A DNA stretch of 38,382 bases, taken from contig DATJGF010000051.1 in NCBI GenBank assembly GCA_035495315.1, forward strand, positions 1 through 38,382. Reading direction: 5' to 3'. A model generated the notes under the pieces. The model was not told the origin of the DNA, did not search any database, and worked only from the letters and a program-made list of their open reading frames with translations. The DNA comes from DATJGF01 sp035495315. GTDB lineage: Bacteria; Verrucomicrobiota; Verrucomicrobiia; Limisphaerales; UBA8199. A program made the translations under genes and the position numbers. This document shows positions 23,784-31,831 of the stretch, piece after piece (the stretch's first letter is position 1; every line of letters starts with the position of its first letter).

Positions 23784-25649
23784 TCAATTTGGCAAACTAG
23801 CGCGGCTGATCACAAATATCGCCAGATCGGCATTGCGGTTCGGGTCCTCGAACACTTCCCGGCCGGTCTCGGTGTCGAGTGCGATGCGCCGATGCACTCG
23901 AATGGCTTTCTCTTCACAGAACGCCTCAAAATCCGCGATTGTAAAGAAACGGATGTTGGGAGTGTTATACCATTCGTAATGCAATACACCTCCGGATTTA
24001 GGGGCTCTCCCTTCTTCGGCCAGCATTTTGCGCAGCGGATGATAGGCAAAATTCGGAATACTAACGATACAGGTTCGACCGATGCGGATCATCTCAGTCA
24101 AAAGCCCTTCGACATCGTAAACTGCTTGCAGGGTTTGTGACAGGATCACGCAATCGAATTGACCGCTGGCAAAGGCACCCAACCCTTTATTCAGGTCCAA
24201 CTGGATCACATCCAGCCCTTTGCTGATACAGGACAGGATCTTGTGCTCGTCCAATTCCACACCCACCAGCCGCCGGTGATCTTCCTGCCGGAGCCGCGCT
24301 AACAAAGCGCCTGAGCCGCAGCCGAGATCCAGCACGCTCGCGCCGCGCGGAACCAGCTCGGCGATACGGTCGTAATCGACGCGGTGCTGACGAAAAATGC
24401 TAGTGGGCCCATGAGGTCCATCGTCCGCCGCCGTAGCCGGGTTAGCTCCAGCGCCCGCAAAGTTCTCGAGGAAGGCGCGGATCATTCCTCCATAAACCTG
24501 CAATTCGTCCGGCAGGAGGAAGGCGTCGTGGCCGCACGAGCTTTGGACGTTGCAGTAGCTTACCGCAGCGTTATTGGCGGTCAGCGCGTGCATAATTTCG
24601 CGCGATTGGTCGGGCGGAAACAACCAGTCGCTGGAAAAACTCACTACCAGCCAGCGGCAACCCGCTTTGCGGAAAGCAGCCGCCAATTGTTCACGCGTGC
24701 CGCCCAGATCGAATAAGTCCATCGCGAGTGAGAGGATCACATAGCTGTTCGCGTCAAAACGCTCCACAAACTTAGTGCCCTGGTAACCGAGGTAAGAACC
24801 CACGGAGAACTTCTTCTCAAATTCGATCGCCAGTTCACGTGGATGCAGCCGGTCGGCTTCGAACTTCTCCTGCATTGCCTGCGGCGACAAATAGGTGATA
24901 TGACCAATCATTCGGGCCAGCGCCAATCCGACGTCCGGGCCCTGCGGCTTATCATAGTACTGGCCGCCGTAAAAATGGGGATCCCGTAAGATCGCATTGC
25001 GGCCCACGACATCAAAGGCTAACGCCTGCGTCGTCAGCCGCGACGAGGTCGCCAGCGCGACTATGCCACGGACCCGGTCCGGGTAACGTTCCGCCCACGT
25101 CAGCACCTGATGCCCGCCCAGTGAACCGCCCACCACCGCGCGCAACTGTTGAATCCCTAAATGATCCAGCAATCGCCGTTGGACCTCGACCATATCGCCC
25201 ACCGTAATCGTTGGAAAATCGCGGCCATACGGTTTCCCGGTGACCGGGTTAACGCTGCCGGGGCCAGTCGTTCCGCGACAACCGCCGAGCAGGTTCGGGC
25301 AAATTACGAACAGCTTGTTTGTATCGACTGCCTTGCCGGGTCCGACGACGATGTCCCACCAGCCCGGATCATCAGTTGCATCGTGTTTGGCGACATGCGA
25401 ATCACCGCTAATCGCGTGGCATACCAGGATGGCGTTATCGCGCGCTTCATTCAGTTGACCGTACGTCTCAAAGGCCACCGTGACGCTGGGTAAATGACTC
25501 CCTTTTTCCAGCTCGAGCGGTTGCTCAAAAGTCACCGACTGTGCATAACGCAATGGGCGGGAATGACGCACAGTGTCGCTGCTTTCAAAAACGGTCGTCT
25601 TCACAAGAGAGGCATTTTCTACGCCTTTAGGCCGCTTAAAGCGAGACAT
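23784..25649 (-). CDS. metX-metW: Fused homoserine O-acetyltransferase (MetX) and MetW-like methyltransferase-fold protein
   Basis: 621 residues. Residues about 1-390 are MetX, an alpha/beta hydrolase that acylates homoserine for methionine synthesis: 'AILVCHAISGDSHVAKH', nucleophile Ser176 in VVGGSLGGHQVLTW, the Asp in 'SFSSDWLFPP' and the His in 'QSSCGHDAF' complete the triad. After a linker rich in Ala, Pro and Gly, residues about 420-620 are MetW, with 'ASVLDLGCGSGALLARLRQ' as motif I of a SAM-type fold and 'VILSQTLQAVYDVEGLLTEM'. MetW normally is a separate neighbour that activates MetX, so fusion makes functional sense. ATG 25649 is preferred; ATG 25673 overlaps the end of a repeat. No stop or frameshift lies between the parts. 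Confidence 0.95.
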   Translation of the reverse strand: MSRFKRPKGVENASLVKTTVFESSDTVRHSRPLRYAQSVTFEQPLELEKGSHLPSVTVAFETYGQLNEARDNAILVCHAISGDSHVAKHDATDDPGWWDIVVGPGKAVDTNKLFVICPNLLGGCRGTTGPGSVNPVTGKPYGRDFPTITVGDMVEVQRRLLDHLGIQQLRAVVGGSLGGHQVLTWAERYPDRVRGIVALATSSRLTTQALAFDVVGRNAILRDPHFYGGQYYDKPQGPDVGLALARMIGHITYLSPQAMQEKFEADRLHPRELAIEFEKKFSVGSYLGYQGTKFVERFDANSYVILSLAMDLFDLGGTREQLAAAFRKAGCRWLVVSFSSDWLFPPDQSREIMHALTANNAAVSYCNVQSSCGHDAFLLPDELQVYGGMIRAFLENFAGAGANPATAADDGPHGPTSIFRQHRVDYDRIAELVPRGASVLDLGCGSGALLARLRQEDHRRLVGVELDEHKILSCISKGLDVIQLDLNKGLGAFASGQFDCVILSQTLQAVYDVEGLLTEMIRIGRTCIVSIPNFAYHPLRKMLAEEGRAPKSGGVLHYEWYNTPNIRFFTIADFEAFCEEKAIRVHRRIALDTETGREVFEDPNRNADLAIFVISRASLPN

Positions 25650-25671
25650 TTTGCTTCGCGGTCCGTGAACC

Positions 25672-25771
25672 ATGTAGGAGACGACGTCAGAAGACTCCTA
25701 TGGATTCTATCGTCCGTCTCCAGGAGGAGGTCAGAGTCAAAGGTCAGAGCCTCCTTACGTCGCTCCTACAT
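25672..25771. repeat. TGTAGGAG-type inverted repeat, copy 2
   Basis: It begins ATGTAGGAGACGACGTCAG and ends CTTACGTCGCTCCTACAT. Its right end, read on the minus strand, is identical over 22 bases to the left end of the element at 21299. At 100 bp it lacks the nested GC-rich insert of that copy. It lies between divergent genes, and an in-frame ATG for metX-metW (25673) coincides with its end. Confidence 0.82.
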
Positions 25772-25820
25772 ATAAGAAACGTCTGGATACTCTTGGCACT
25801 GAGATTTGGGACAAAACAGC

Positions 25821-27686
25821 GTGTCTTCGAATCTCCTACTTCTTTCGCTGTTGGTGTTAGCAGGGCAGAGCGCTTGGGCGACTTCTCAGTGGTACGTTTC
25901 TCTGCGTGGCAATGATACCAATCCGGGAACAAAACATCGCCCGTTCCTGACACCTGCGCGCGCGTTGGACATTTCGCGCCTTGAACCAAAAGCCGCTTCG
26001 AGGCGAGTCGTTTTGGAAGACGGCACCTACTTCGATGTTGCCCTCCAGCTAGGGCCGCAAGATGCCGGCTTGACGATCGCAGCGCGTACGGGTTCCAACC
26101 CGATTCTCTGTGGCGGTCATGAACTCTCCGGATTTCAACCGGAGGGACCGCGGTTTTGGACGGCTGCGCTGCCAGACGGGGCTTCCGCCGATATTCGGCT
26201 TCTCGTCGTCAACGGGCGGGTGGCCGAGCGCGCGCGCTATCCCGAGACGGGCAGGTTAACGCATCTATCCGAGTTCAAAGTCCCCTGGATGGGAACCTTC
26301 GGCGGCGGCTGGAAGCGCAAGCCGACCGCTGAGGAACTCACCACAATGCGGGTCAAAGCGGAAGATGTTGGTCAGTACTTCGAAGCGACTAACGCGGAAG
26401 TGACGATCTATCACGAGTGGGACGAATCGACGCTTGGAGTGCAGAGTTACGATCCCACGACCGGCGTGATCATGTTCACGAAGCCATCCGGCCACCCGCC
26501 CGGCGCATTTGGCAATCACGACTACGTCATTTGGAACACGCGCGACGGCTTGACCCGGCCCGGGCAATGGTACGTCGACCGGACTCGGAGGCGAGTGGTC
26601 TATTGGCCATTGCCGACCGAAAGCCCGAACCGGTTACAAGCTAAGTTTCCCACTGCGGAAACCATCATTCGCATTTCGGGCCCCGCCGATACACCCGTCC
26701 GCAACCTCACCATCGAAGGATTAACGCTGGAGCTCGCCAATACTCCGTTGAAGACCGGCGGCTTCGGAGCCTACGCGTTTGATGGCGCGATCAGTGCCGA
26801 CCACATTGTCGATTGTCATTTCCGGCAATTGACGGTCCGACAGGTCGCCGGCCAGGGTATTAAACTGTCGCACTCGATGCGTTGTGAAATCGGTCGTTGC
26901 CGGCTGTCTGAATGCGGGGCGGGCGGGGTTGTTGCCGGCGGCTCGAATCTTGTGCTTAGTCAGAATGAAATTGAATATGTCGGCCGAATTTATCGCAGCG
27001 CAATAGCGCTTTCCTGCCAGGGCGACGATGACGCTGTGCTGAACAATGAAATCAAGTACGCGCCTTACGTAGGTCTAACCTGTGATGGATACCGTGCCCG
27101 GATCGAAGGCAATCGCATTGCCGATGTGATGCAAGAGCTGCATGATGGTGCGGCGATTTATCTCGGCGGCACCAACCATCTTATTCGCTCGAACTTTTGT
27201 TTCCGGATTGGCCAGACCGCCGCCGAGCGCCGCCACGCTTATTACATGGACGAACACGTGCGCGACTGCCGCTTGGAAATGAATCTCGCGCTGGACTGCG
27301 CCTCGCCCTTGCACAACCACATGGCAACCAATAACACGATCGTCAACAATGTGTTCGTCAATCACGGCGATCTCCGGCTGTCGTTTTTCCGCTGCGCCCA
27401 CCATCGCCTCGAACGCAACGTGATTTGGGCCTCCGGCAAGATCGAGGTCTTCGGCCCGCAAGCAATCGATCTCTGGACCAATAACATCTGCTACAGTCGG
27501 ACCGGCCAATGTCTGGCAGTTTCGCTTAACGATTATACGCCGATCGATCCGGCTCCTTTGAAAGCGAACGGCATTTTCACCCAAGCCGACCCTGGCATCC
27601 AAGTCAAAGAAGACGGAGCCGTCACCTGGCCAAAAAATTCATTCGCCCGCCAACTCAGCATTCGACCTTTCCAACTGCGCCAGTAG
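25821..27686 (+). CDS. Secreted right-handed parallel beta-helix protein
   Basis: 621 residues. GTG 25821 is preferred over TTG 25806 because it gives a clean signal peptide (MSSNLLLLSLLVLAGQSAWA). After it, 'WYVSLRGNDTNPGTKHRPFL' is the typical opening of pectate-lyase-like proteins. The central and C-terminal parts (about 270-560) contain repeated coils such as 'CEIGRCRLSECGAGGVVAGG', 'NLVLSQNEIEYVGRIYRSAI' and 'RIEGNRIADVMQELHDGAAI', which stack into a beta-helix. Such proteins usually bind or degrade acidic polysaccharides; the substrate cannot be read here. The TAG stop comes from a dispersed repeat that begins at 27683. Confidence 0.88.
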   Translation: MSSNLLLLSLLVLAGQSAWATSQWYVSLRGNDTNPGTKHRPFLTPARALDISRLEPKAASRRVVLEDGTYFDVALQLGPQDAGLTIAARTGSNPILCGGHELSGFQPEGPRFWTAALPDGASADIRLLVVNGRVAERARYPETGRLTHLSEFKVPWMGTFGGGWKRKPTAEELTTMRVKAEDVGQYFEATNAEVTIYHEWDESTLGVQSYDPTTGVIMFTKPSGHPPGAFGNHDYVIWNTRDGLTRPGQWYVDRTRRRVVYWPLPTESPNRLQAKFPTAETIIRISGPADTPVRNLTIEGLTLELANTPLKTGGFGAYAFDGAISADHIVDCHFRQLTVRQVAGQGIKLSHSMRCEIGRCRLSECGAGGVVAGGSNLVLSQNEIEYVGRIYRSAIALSCQGDDDAVLNNEIKYAPYVGLTCDGYRARIEGNRIADVMQELHDGAAIYLGGTNHLIRSNFCFRIGQTAAERRHAYYMDEHVRDCRLEMNLALDCASPLHNHMATNNTIVNNVFVNHGDLRLSFFRCAHHRLERNVIWASGKIEVFGPQAIDLWTNNICYSRTGQCLAVSLNDYTPIDPAPLKANGIFTQADPGIQVKEDGAVTWPKNSFARQLSIRPFQLRQ

Positions 27687-27830
27687 CGTCAGGCGTCATG
27701 TAGCGTCAGGCGTCTCGCCTGATGTAGAGGACGGCGTCCCGCCGTCCGGGCAGAAGCTCAGAAACTCCAAACGTCCCATCCGCCGGGCAAAATGCCCCGG
27801 CTCTACGGCAGGCGGGACGCCAACCGCTAC
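27683..27830. repeat. GTAGCGTCAGGCGTC-type hairpin repeat, copy 2
   Basis: GTAGCGTCAGGCGTC occurs twice in the first 33 bases (27683 and 27700), followed by inner arms GGACGGCGTCCCGCCGTCC. It ends GGGACGCCAACCGCTAC. The element is related to 16190-16327 by its ends and layout. Its first TAG is the stop codon of the beta-helix gene. An in-frame extension of the next gene into this repeat (from 27792) is an artefact. Confidence 0.82.
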
Positions 27831-27878
27831 GCCAATTCCAGGATTGTTGACCTCATCGAGGAATCCTACGATGCCCGG

Positions 27879-28979
27879 ATGCAAGCCCGAGCCGCGATTG
27901 CCAATGGCAAAGGTCAATTCTCGATCGAAGCGATCGAGGTAGGCGAGCCTGTCGCGAACGAAGTATTGGTTGAGATAAAGGCCTCCGGCATCTGCCACAC
28001 CGATCACGCGTCGCTGAACTGGAAACGCCCTCTGGTAATGGGACACGAAGGCGCCGGCGTCGTCCGCGCCGTCGGCCCGCAAGTCCGTCACGTCAAACCG
28101 GGCGATTCGGTCGTGCTCAACTGGGCGATTCCGTGCGGGACCTGTTATCAATGTCGCCGCGGAGAGGCCGTGCTTTGTGAGGAAAGCAAGCCGGCGTATG
28201 TGATGGAGCGCTCGAATGCCCATGCGCATCCTGAAGGCACGACCTGGCAAGGGCAACCCGTCGATCGCTCGTTCAACATCGGGACGCTCTCGAGTTTAAC
28301 CCTGGTCCGCGCTCCGGCAGTCACTCCACTGCCCGACAATGTCCCCTTCACAGCTGCGTGCATCGTCGGCTGCGGCGTCATGACTGGATTCGGCTCGGCG
28401 GTGAACGTCGCGAAGATTACGACGGGCAGTTCGGTTGCGGTGATCGGGTGCGGTGGCGTCGGTCTGAATATCATCCAGGGCGCGCGGCTAAACGGCGCCG
28501 AGATCATTATCGCGATTGACATGCACGAGAGTCGGATCGCCCAGGCAAAACGATTCGGCGCTACTCATGGTCTGCTGGCGGACAAAAAGGATTCCGACTT
28601 TGAGACTTTGGCACAGCACGTAAAGGCCCTGACCAGCGGGCGTGGGGCTGATTATGCCTTTGAGGCGACCGCCGCACCTGCGCTCGCTTTTGCCCCACTG
28701 CGGCTGGTTCGCAACGCTGGTATGGCGCTTCAGGTCAGCGGTATCAATGACCCGGTTACTGTTCCGATGCCCTGGTTCATGTGGAACAAGATCTATCTCA
28801 CACCACTTTATGGAGGTTGCGTCCCCAGCCGCGATTTCCCGCGCATCTTCGACCATTACCGGCGCGGCGAACTCAAACTCGATGAACTGGTCACGCGCAC
28901 TTACCCGCTCGATCAGTTAGGCACCGCTTTCGAAGATATGCTCGCCGGCCGCAATGCAAAAGGCGTCATCACTTTTTAA
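27879..28979 (+). CDS. Zinc-dependent alcohol dehydrogenase (class III-like)
   Basis: 366 residues. It is a medium-chain, NAD(P)-dependent alcohol dehydrogenase. Catalytic zinc ligands are Cys39 ('SGICHTDH'), His56 ('GHEG') and probably a Cys in 'ACIVGCGVMTGFGSAVN'. The structural zinc lobe has Cys86, Cys89, Cys92 and Cys100 ('CGTCYQCRRGEAVLC'). The nucleotide fold shows 'VAVIGCGGVGLNIIQGARL' and then 'IAIDMHESRIAQAKRFGATH'; the Asp after the second strand fits NAD. The length and layout resemble thiol-dependent formaldehyde dehydrogenases, and the next gene is an esterase, so S-hydroxymethyl-thiol oxidation is possible; aliphatic alcohol oxidation is the alternative. ATG 27879 is chosen because upstream codons lie in a repeat. 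Confidence 0.93.
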   Translation: MQARAAIANGKGQFSIEAIEVGEPVANEVLVEIKASGICHTDHASLNWKRPLVMGHEGAGVVRAVGPQVRHVKPGDSVVLNWAIPCGTCYQCRRGEAVLCEESKPAYVMERSNAHAHPEGTTWQGQPVDRSFNIGTLSSLTLVRAPAVTPLPDNVPFTAACIVGCGVMTGFGSAVNVAKITTGSSVAVIGCGGVGLNIIQGARLNGAEIIIAIDMHESRIAQAKRFGATHGLLADKKDSDFETLAQHVKALTSGRGADYAFEATAAPALAFAPLRLVRNAGMALQVSGINDPVTVPMPWFMWNKIYLTPLYGGCVPSRDFPRIFDHYRRGELKLDELVTRTYPLDQLGTAFEDMLAGRNAKGVITF

Positions 28980-29020
28980 AATGACCGCCAAAGCTCATTA
29001 ACTACGCCAGCCTTTTTCTT

Positions 29021-29815
29021 ATGTTTCGCACATTCGAACTCTCTGATTCCCGTTTCGAGGCCGACGGGCTGCGCTGGGTCACGGTCAAAAGCGCCGCTTT
29101 GCGACAGCGCGTCGACATGACGCTCTTTGTTCCGCGCGAAGCGGCTTCCGGACCAGAGCTGCCGGCGGCCATTCTCCTGCACGGGGTTTACGGCAGTCAT
29201 TGGGCCTGGGCGCTCAAAGGTGGCGCTCATCGCACTGCGATGCGTTTGATCGCCGAAGGACATATACCACCAATGGTGTTGGCGATGCCGAGCGACGGGC
29301 TCTGGGGGGACGGCTCGGGCTATCTCAGCCATCGGACCCAGGATTTCGAACGCTGGATTGTCGAGGAACTGCCGGCGGCCGTCCGCCAGGCGGTGCCTGG
29401 CGTCACGGAACGCTCTCCCTGGTTCATCTCCGGTTTGAGCATGGGCGGCTTCGGCGCACTGCGCCTGGGGGCGAAATACCCCGAAAAATTCCGCGCGGTG
29501 GGTGGTCACTCGCCTATCACCCGTTTCGAACAACATTCCTGGTTCGTGGAAGAGAAACTCGAGCAATACGAATGTCCTCCGGAGGATCAATCCGTTTTCG
29601 AAACCATGCTGCGCAACCGCGACCGCTTGCCCCCATTCCGATTTGATTGCGGCAGCAAGGACCCCTTGCTCCAACTCAGCCGGGACTTATCGGAACAAAT
29701 GAAAAAAGCCGGCATCCGGCATGAATACGAAGAATTCCCCGGCGGCCACGAATGGCCCTATTGGGAAACGCACTTGCCCGATATGTTGCTCTTCTTCGCG
29801 CGACACACTTCGTGA
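29021..29815 (+). CDS. Putative esterase (esterase D / S-formylglutathione hydrolase-like)
   Basis: 264 residues with no signal peptide, so probably cytoplasmic. It is an alpha/beta hydrolase of the PF00756-type esterase family: 'LPAAILLHGVYGSHWAWALK', the nucleophile elbow 'ISGLSMGGFGALRLGAKYP', an Asp in 'RFDCGSKDPLL' and the His in 'FPGGHEWPYWE'. This layout is shared by S-formylglutathione hydrolase and by esterases acting on feruloyl or acetyl groups. It lies 41 bases after the alcohol dehydrogenase and in the same direction, so the two are probably co-transcribed. Formaldehyde detoxification is one reading, but the substrate is unproven. Confidence 0.88.
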   Translation: MFRTFELSDSRFEADGLRWVTVKSAALRQRVDMTLFVPREAASGPELPAAILLHGVYGSHWAWALKGGAHRTAMRLIAEGHIPPMVLAMPSDGLWGDGSGYLSHRTQDFERWIVEELPAAVRQAVPGVTERSPWFISGLSMGGFGALRLGAKYPEKFRAVGGHSPITRFEQHSWFVEEKLEQYECPPEDQSVFETMLRNRDRLPPFRFDCGSKDPLLQLSRDLSEQMKKAGIRHEYEEFPGGHEWPYWETHLPDMLLFFARHTS

Positions 29816-29821
29816 ACAGGG

Positions 29822-29955
29822 AAGAGAAGTCGCCGAAAGGAAGACCGGTTCGCGCTTTGAACCCCTTGAACCGCGGCTCGGCGTCTTCTCCCTCTCCTGC
29901 CCCGGAGGAGAGGGGCTGGGGAGAGGAGGCCTTTTCACGATGCGGTTCATGGAGA
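29822..29955. repeat. GAACCGC-type hairpin repeat, downstream copy
   Basis: Contains GCGCTTTGAACCCCTTGAAC, then CTTCTCCCTCTCCTGCCCCG, GGAGGAGAGGGGCTGGGGAG and GATGCGGTTCATGGAGAG, matching the third unit at 2700-2853. The preceding segment GTCGCCGAAAGGAAGACCGG matches the unit-to-unit spacer seen there. It sits between two convergent transcripts (esterase and the minus-strand cluster), where it could act as a bidirectional terminator-like structure. Confidence 0.85.
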
Positions 29956-30003
29956 GCCTCGACGTTTTTTCAACGCGCCTTGAGACCATGAACCTGCCGA
30001 CAT

Positions 30004-30144
30004 TTACTCGTCCTCGTCCTCGTCGTCGTCCTCGATCTTCCTGGATTTTTCGAGGACGACGTAAGCGGGTACATGAAATGCAGGCACACACTTCTTCGAA
30101 AATCGCTTCACCAACCCGAGACTCGTTGGAAAAAGTCCCAACAT
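30004..30144 (-). CDS. Possible 46-residue protein with acidic tail
   Basis: A small frame starting MLGLFPTSLGLVKRFSKK and continuing CVPAFHVPAYVVLEKSRK before ending IEDDDEDEDE. The middle is basic and hydrophobic, while the tail is nine acidic residues in a row, an unusual arrangement that chance frames rarely give. It starts 34 bases after the stop of the phosphatase gene on the same strand, so it could be the last gene of that operon. The ATG has no obvious ribosome-binding site. The acidic tail arises from a repetitive GAC/GAG tract, so a simple-sequence origin remains possible. Function unknown. Confidence 0.45.
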   Translation of the reverse strand: MLGLFPTSLGLVKRFSKKCVPAFHVPAYVVLEKSRKIEDDDEDEDE

Positions 30145-30178
30145 ACCGGAGCGCCTAACGCTGGACAGGCGTTTTCAA

Positions 30179-30727
30179 TCACAGCTCCTGCAGCGGACTT
30201 TCAAAGCGATTCCGAGCCAAACGAGGCTCCGCAAGCATGCGATCGGCCAACTGTTGTGCCTCCTCAAGGGGTACGAACTGAGCCAGGCCCAACGTCAGCA
30301 CCAGGCCATTAGGTTTGGCCTGGGGCCGCAATTGCAGGATGACATCGATGGCTGTGAGAACCCGGTCTTCCAACCGTGGCAGCTGCCCGTACAGCCAGGA
30401 CAATGCCACTGCCGTGCTGCGCGAGATTCCTTGTTGGCAATGTATCAAGAGCGGTGGCGGCGGCGGGCCGGACCCTAAATTACCGATGTAATCGAATATC
30501 TCGGCGATATCGGCCGACCGCGGACTGCGATATACCGTGGAGCAACTCTCCTCAGTGTCGTCAAAGCACGCGTAGTGAAACGATTTGGCCAGCCGCAGGT
30601 CAGACTTTTCCTCCCGCGGACCACCGATCGAGACCACGTTCCAGTAGCGTTTGTCCGAAGCGGTAAGACGCAACGCCCCTTCGAATGAACACACCGCTAT
30701 TTGTCGTCCTACGGCTTCAATGTACAT
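30179..30727 (-). CDS. Dual-specificity-type protein phosphatase
   Basis: 182 residues. The signature HCQQGISRST contains catalytic Cys97 and Arg103 (Cys-x5-Arg) of the protein tyrosine/dual-specificity phosphatase superfamily, preceded by a beta-strand (LLIH) as expected. Asp56 or Asp57 in 'CFDDTEE' could serve as general acid. The family removes phosphate from Tyr, Ser or Thr residues, but some members act on RNA 5' ends or phosphoinositides, so the substrate is open. The C-terminal 40 residues are an extra helix. It starts 29 bases after the upstream gene encoding the helicase partner, suggesting one operon. Confidence 0.88.
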   Translation of the reverse strand: MYIEAVGRQIAVCSFEGALRLTASDKRYWNVVSIGGPREEKSDLRLAKSFHYACFDDTEESCSTVYRSPRSADIAEIFDYIGNLGSGPPPPPLLIHCQQGISRSTAVALSWLYGQLPRLEDRVLTAIDVILQLRPQAKPNGLVLTLGLAQFVPLEEAQQLADRMLAEPRLARNRFESPLQEL

Positions 30728-30756
30728 GCATGCAATCTGGGACTAGCGGTAAGTAC

Positions 30757-31824
30757 TCATTTTCGTCGTCCAGTGCTACCGTGAGTTGGCCTGACGTGGC
30801 CTTTGGTGACTTGGCCTTCGGGTATTTCGCGGAACCACCGGCGGGTTCGAGGGACAAACGTCGCTGCGACGCTCTGCAGTGTCCTTTCCTCCTCCACCTC
30901 TAACTCGCCGCGCCAACAATGTTCCGCCACCAAGAGCAGGGCGTCCAGATGCAGTTGGACACGGATTTCGTGCCGCGCCACCTGGTCCAGGCGGCGACGG
31001 GCGTGCTCGGCGCGAGCCGCCGCGAGCCGCTCTCCTGATTTTGCGCCCCCGGCAGCTCCGCCTCGTGCGCCACGCCGAGCCAATTCCTGCTCGTAAGACG
31101 CAAAGTAATCATCGATGCGCTGAATCTCACGCGCCAGGTATTGTTCCTGCCGCTTCTGCATCGCCTCCAGATCCGGGCGGATTTCCAACTCGAGCGCATC
31201 GCGCAACAAAGACCACCATCGTTGAGGCTCCGCCACTGGCCAGGCCGGCACTTCGCCCTGGGTATCCACTCCGAGCAGCGGAATATCGGCAGCCAGCGAA
31301 CCATCCGTTTCGCCACCCGGCAGCGCGACCGCCAGCCGGTGCAGCGACCAATGCTGATCAATGGTCTGCATTTCAGCGCGGACCGCCGCCACCAGCGAAA
31401 AGTGAAAAGCCGGTTTGAGCTCCGCCGCCAATCGCCATTTCCTGCTCGCTGGGAATTGGCTGCGCCACAGTTTTTCCAGGACCATCAGGTCTGGCAGGCG
31501 GTCGGGATTCACACGAGCAAGAACTACTTTCTCCAGGCTCAGCGGCGCGGGCCGCAGCAACTCGAATAGACGGAAAGTTAATGGGCAACCCGGGAATACC
31601 TCAGACCCGGCGTCCCGAGCCGCGATCGTGTTGGCGGCGGCGAAGAGCAACTCCTGCGAATGGAGGTTGCCTTCGTCATTCCACAGTTTGGCCGCCCGGC
31701 CCTCGGCGACGACCTCGAGGCGATCATGCCAGGTGCGCTCGCACAATGCTCCGAGCGCCGTCAGCGACTCTTCGTAGAACCCCAGCGCAGAGCCGGGGTC
31801 GTAATCGAAACGTGACAACTTCAT
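30757..31824 (-). CDS. Conserved protein accompanying SNF2-type helicase
   Basis: 355 residues. It starts seven bases after the helicase stop, a spacing that implies tight co-translation. No catalytic motif is recognised. Residues about 1-190 look mixed alpha/beta and begin MKLSRFDYDPGSALGFYEES. Residues about 215-250 are a charged coiled coil ('EAMQKRQEQYLAREIQRIDD'). Residues about 260-320 are again helical and Arg-rich, followed by 'RLDQVARHEIRVQLHLDALL'. This recalls the C-terminal half of longer SNF2/RapA-like proteins, so it may be a separated C-terminal subunit of the helicase. That is inference; a structure prediction would decide. An in-frame extension to 32007 overlaps the helicase and is rejected. 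Confidence 0.8.
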   Translation of the reverse strand: MKLSRFDYDPGSALGFYEESLTALGALCERTWHDRLEVVAEGRAAKLWNDEGNLHSQELLFAAANTIAARDAGSEVFPGCPLTFRLFELLRPAPLSLEKVVLARVNPDRLPDLMVLEKLWRSQFPASRKWRLAAELKPAFHFSLVAAVRAEMQTIDQHWSLHRLAVALPGGETDGSLAADIPLLGVDTQGEVPAWPVAEPQRWWSLLRDALELEIRPDLEAMQKRQEQYLAREIQRIDDYFASYEQELARRGARGGAAGGAKSGERLAAARAEHARRRLDQVARHEIRVQLHLDALLLVAEHCWRGELEVEEERTLQSVAATFVPRTRRWFREIPEGQVTKGHVRPTHGSTGRRK

Positions 31825-31831
31825 AATGCCA

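Noticed and set aside
27792..27878. 29-residue N-terminal extension of the alcohol dehydrogenase
   Set aside because: It begins inside a dispersed repeat and lacks similarity to the family; ATG 27879 fits the usual start.
30004..30045. CTCGTC-type tract treated as a microsatellite only
   Set aside because: The tract is short, irregular and in frame with a plausible small protein; kept instead as a low-confidence coding region.
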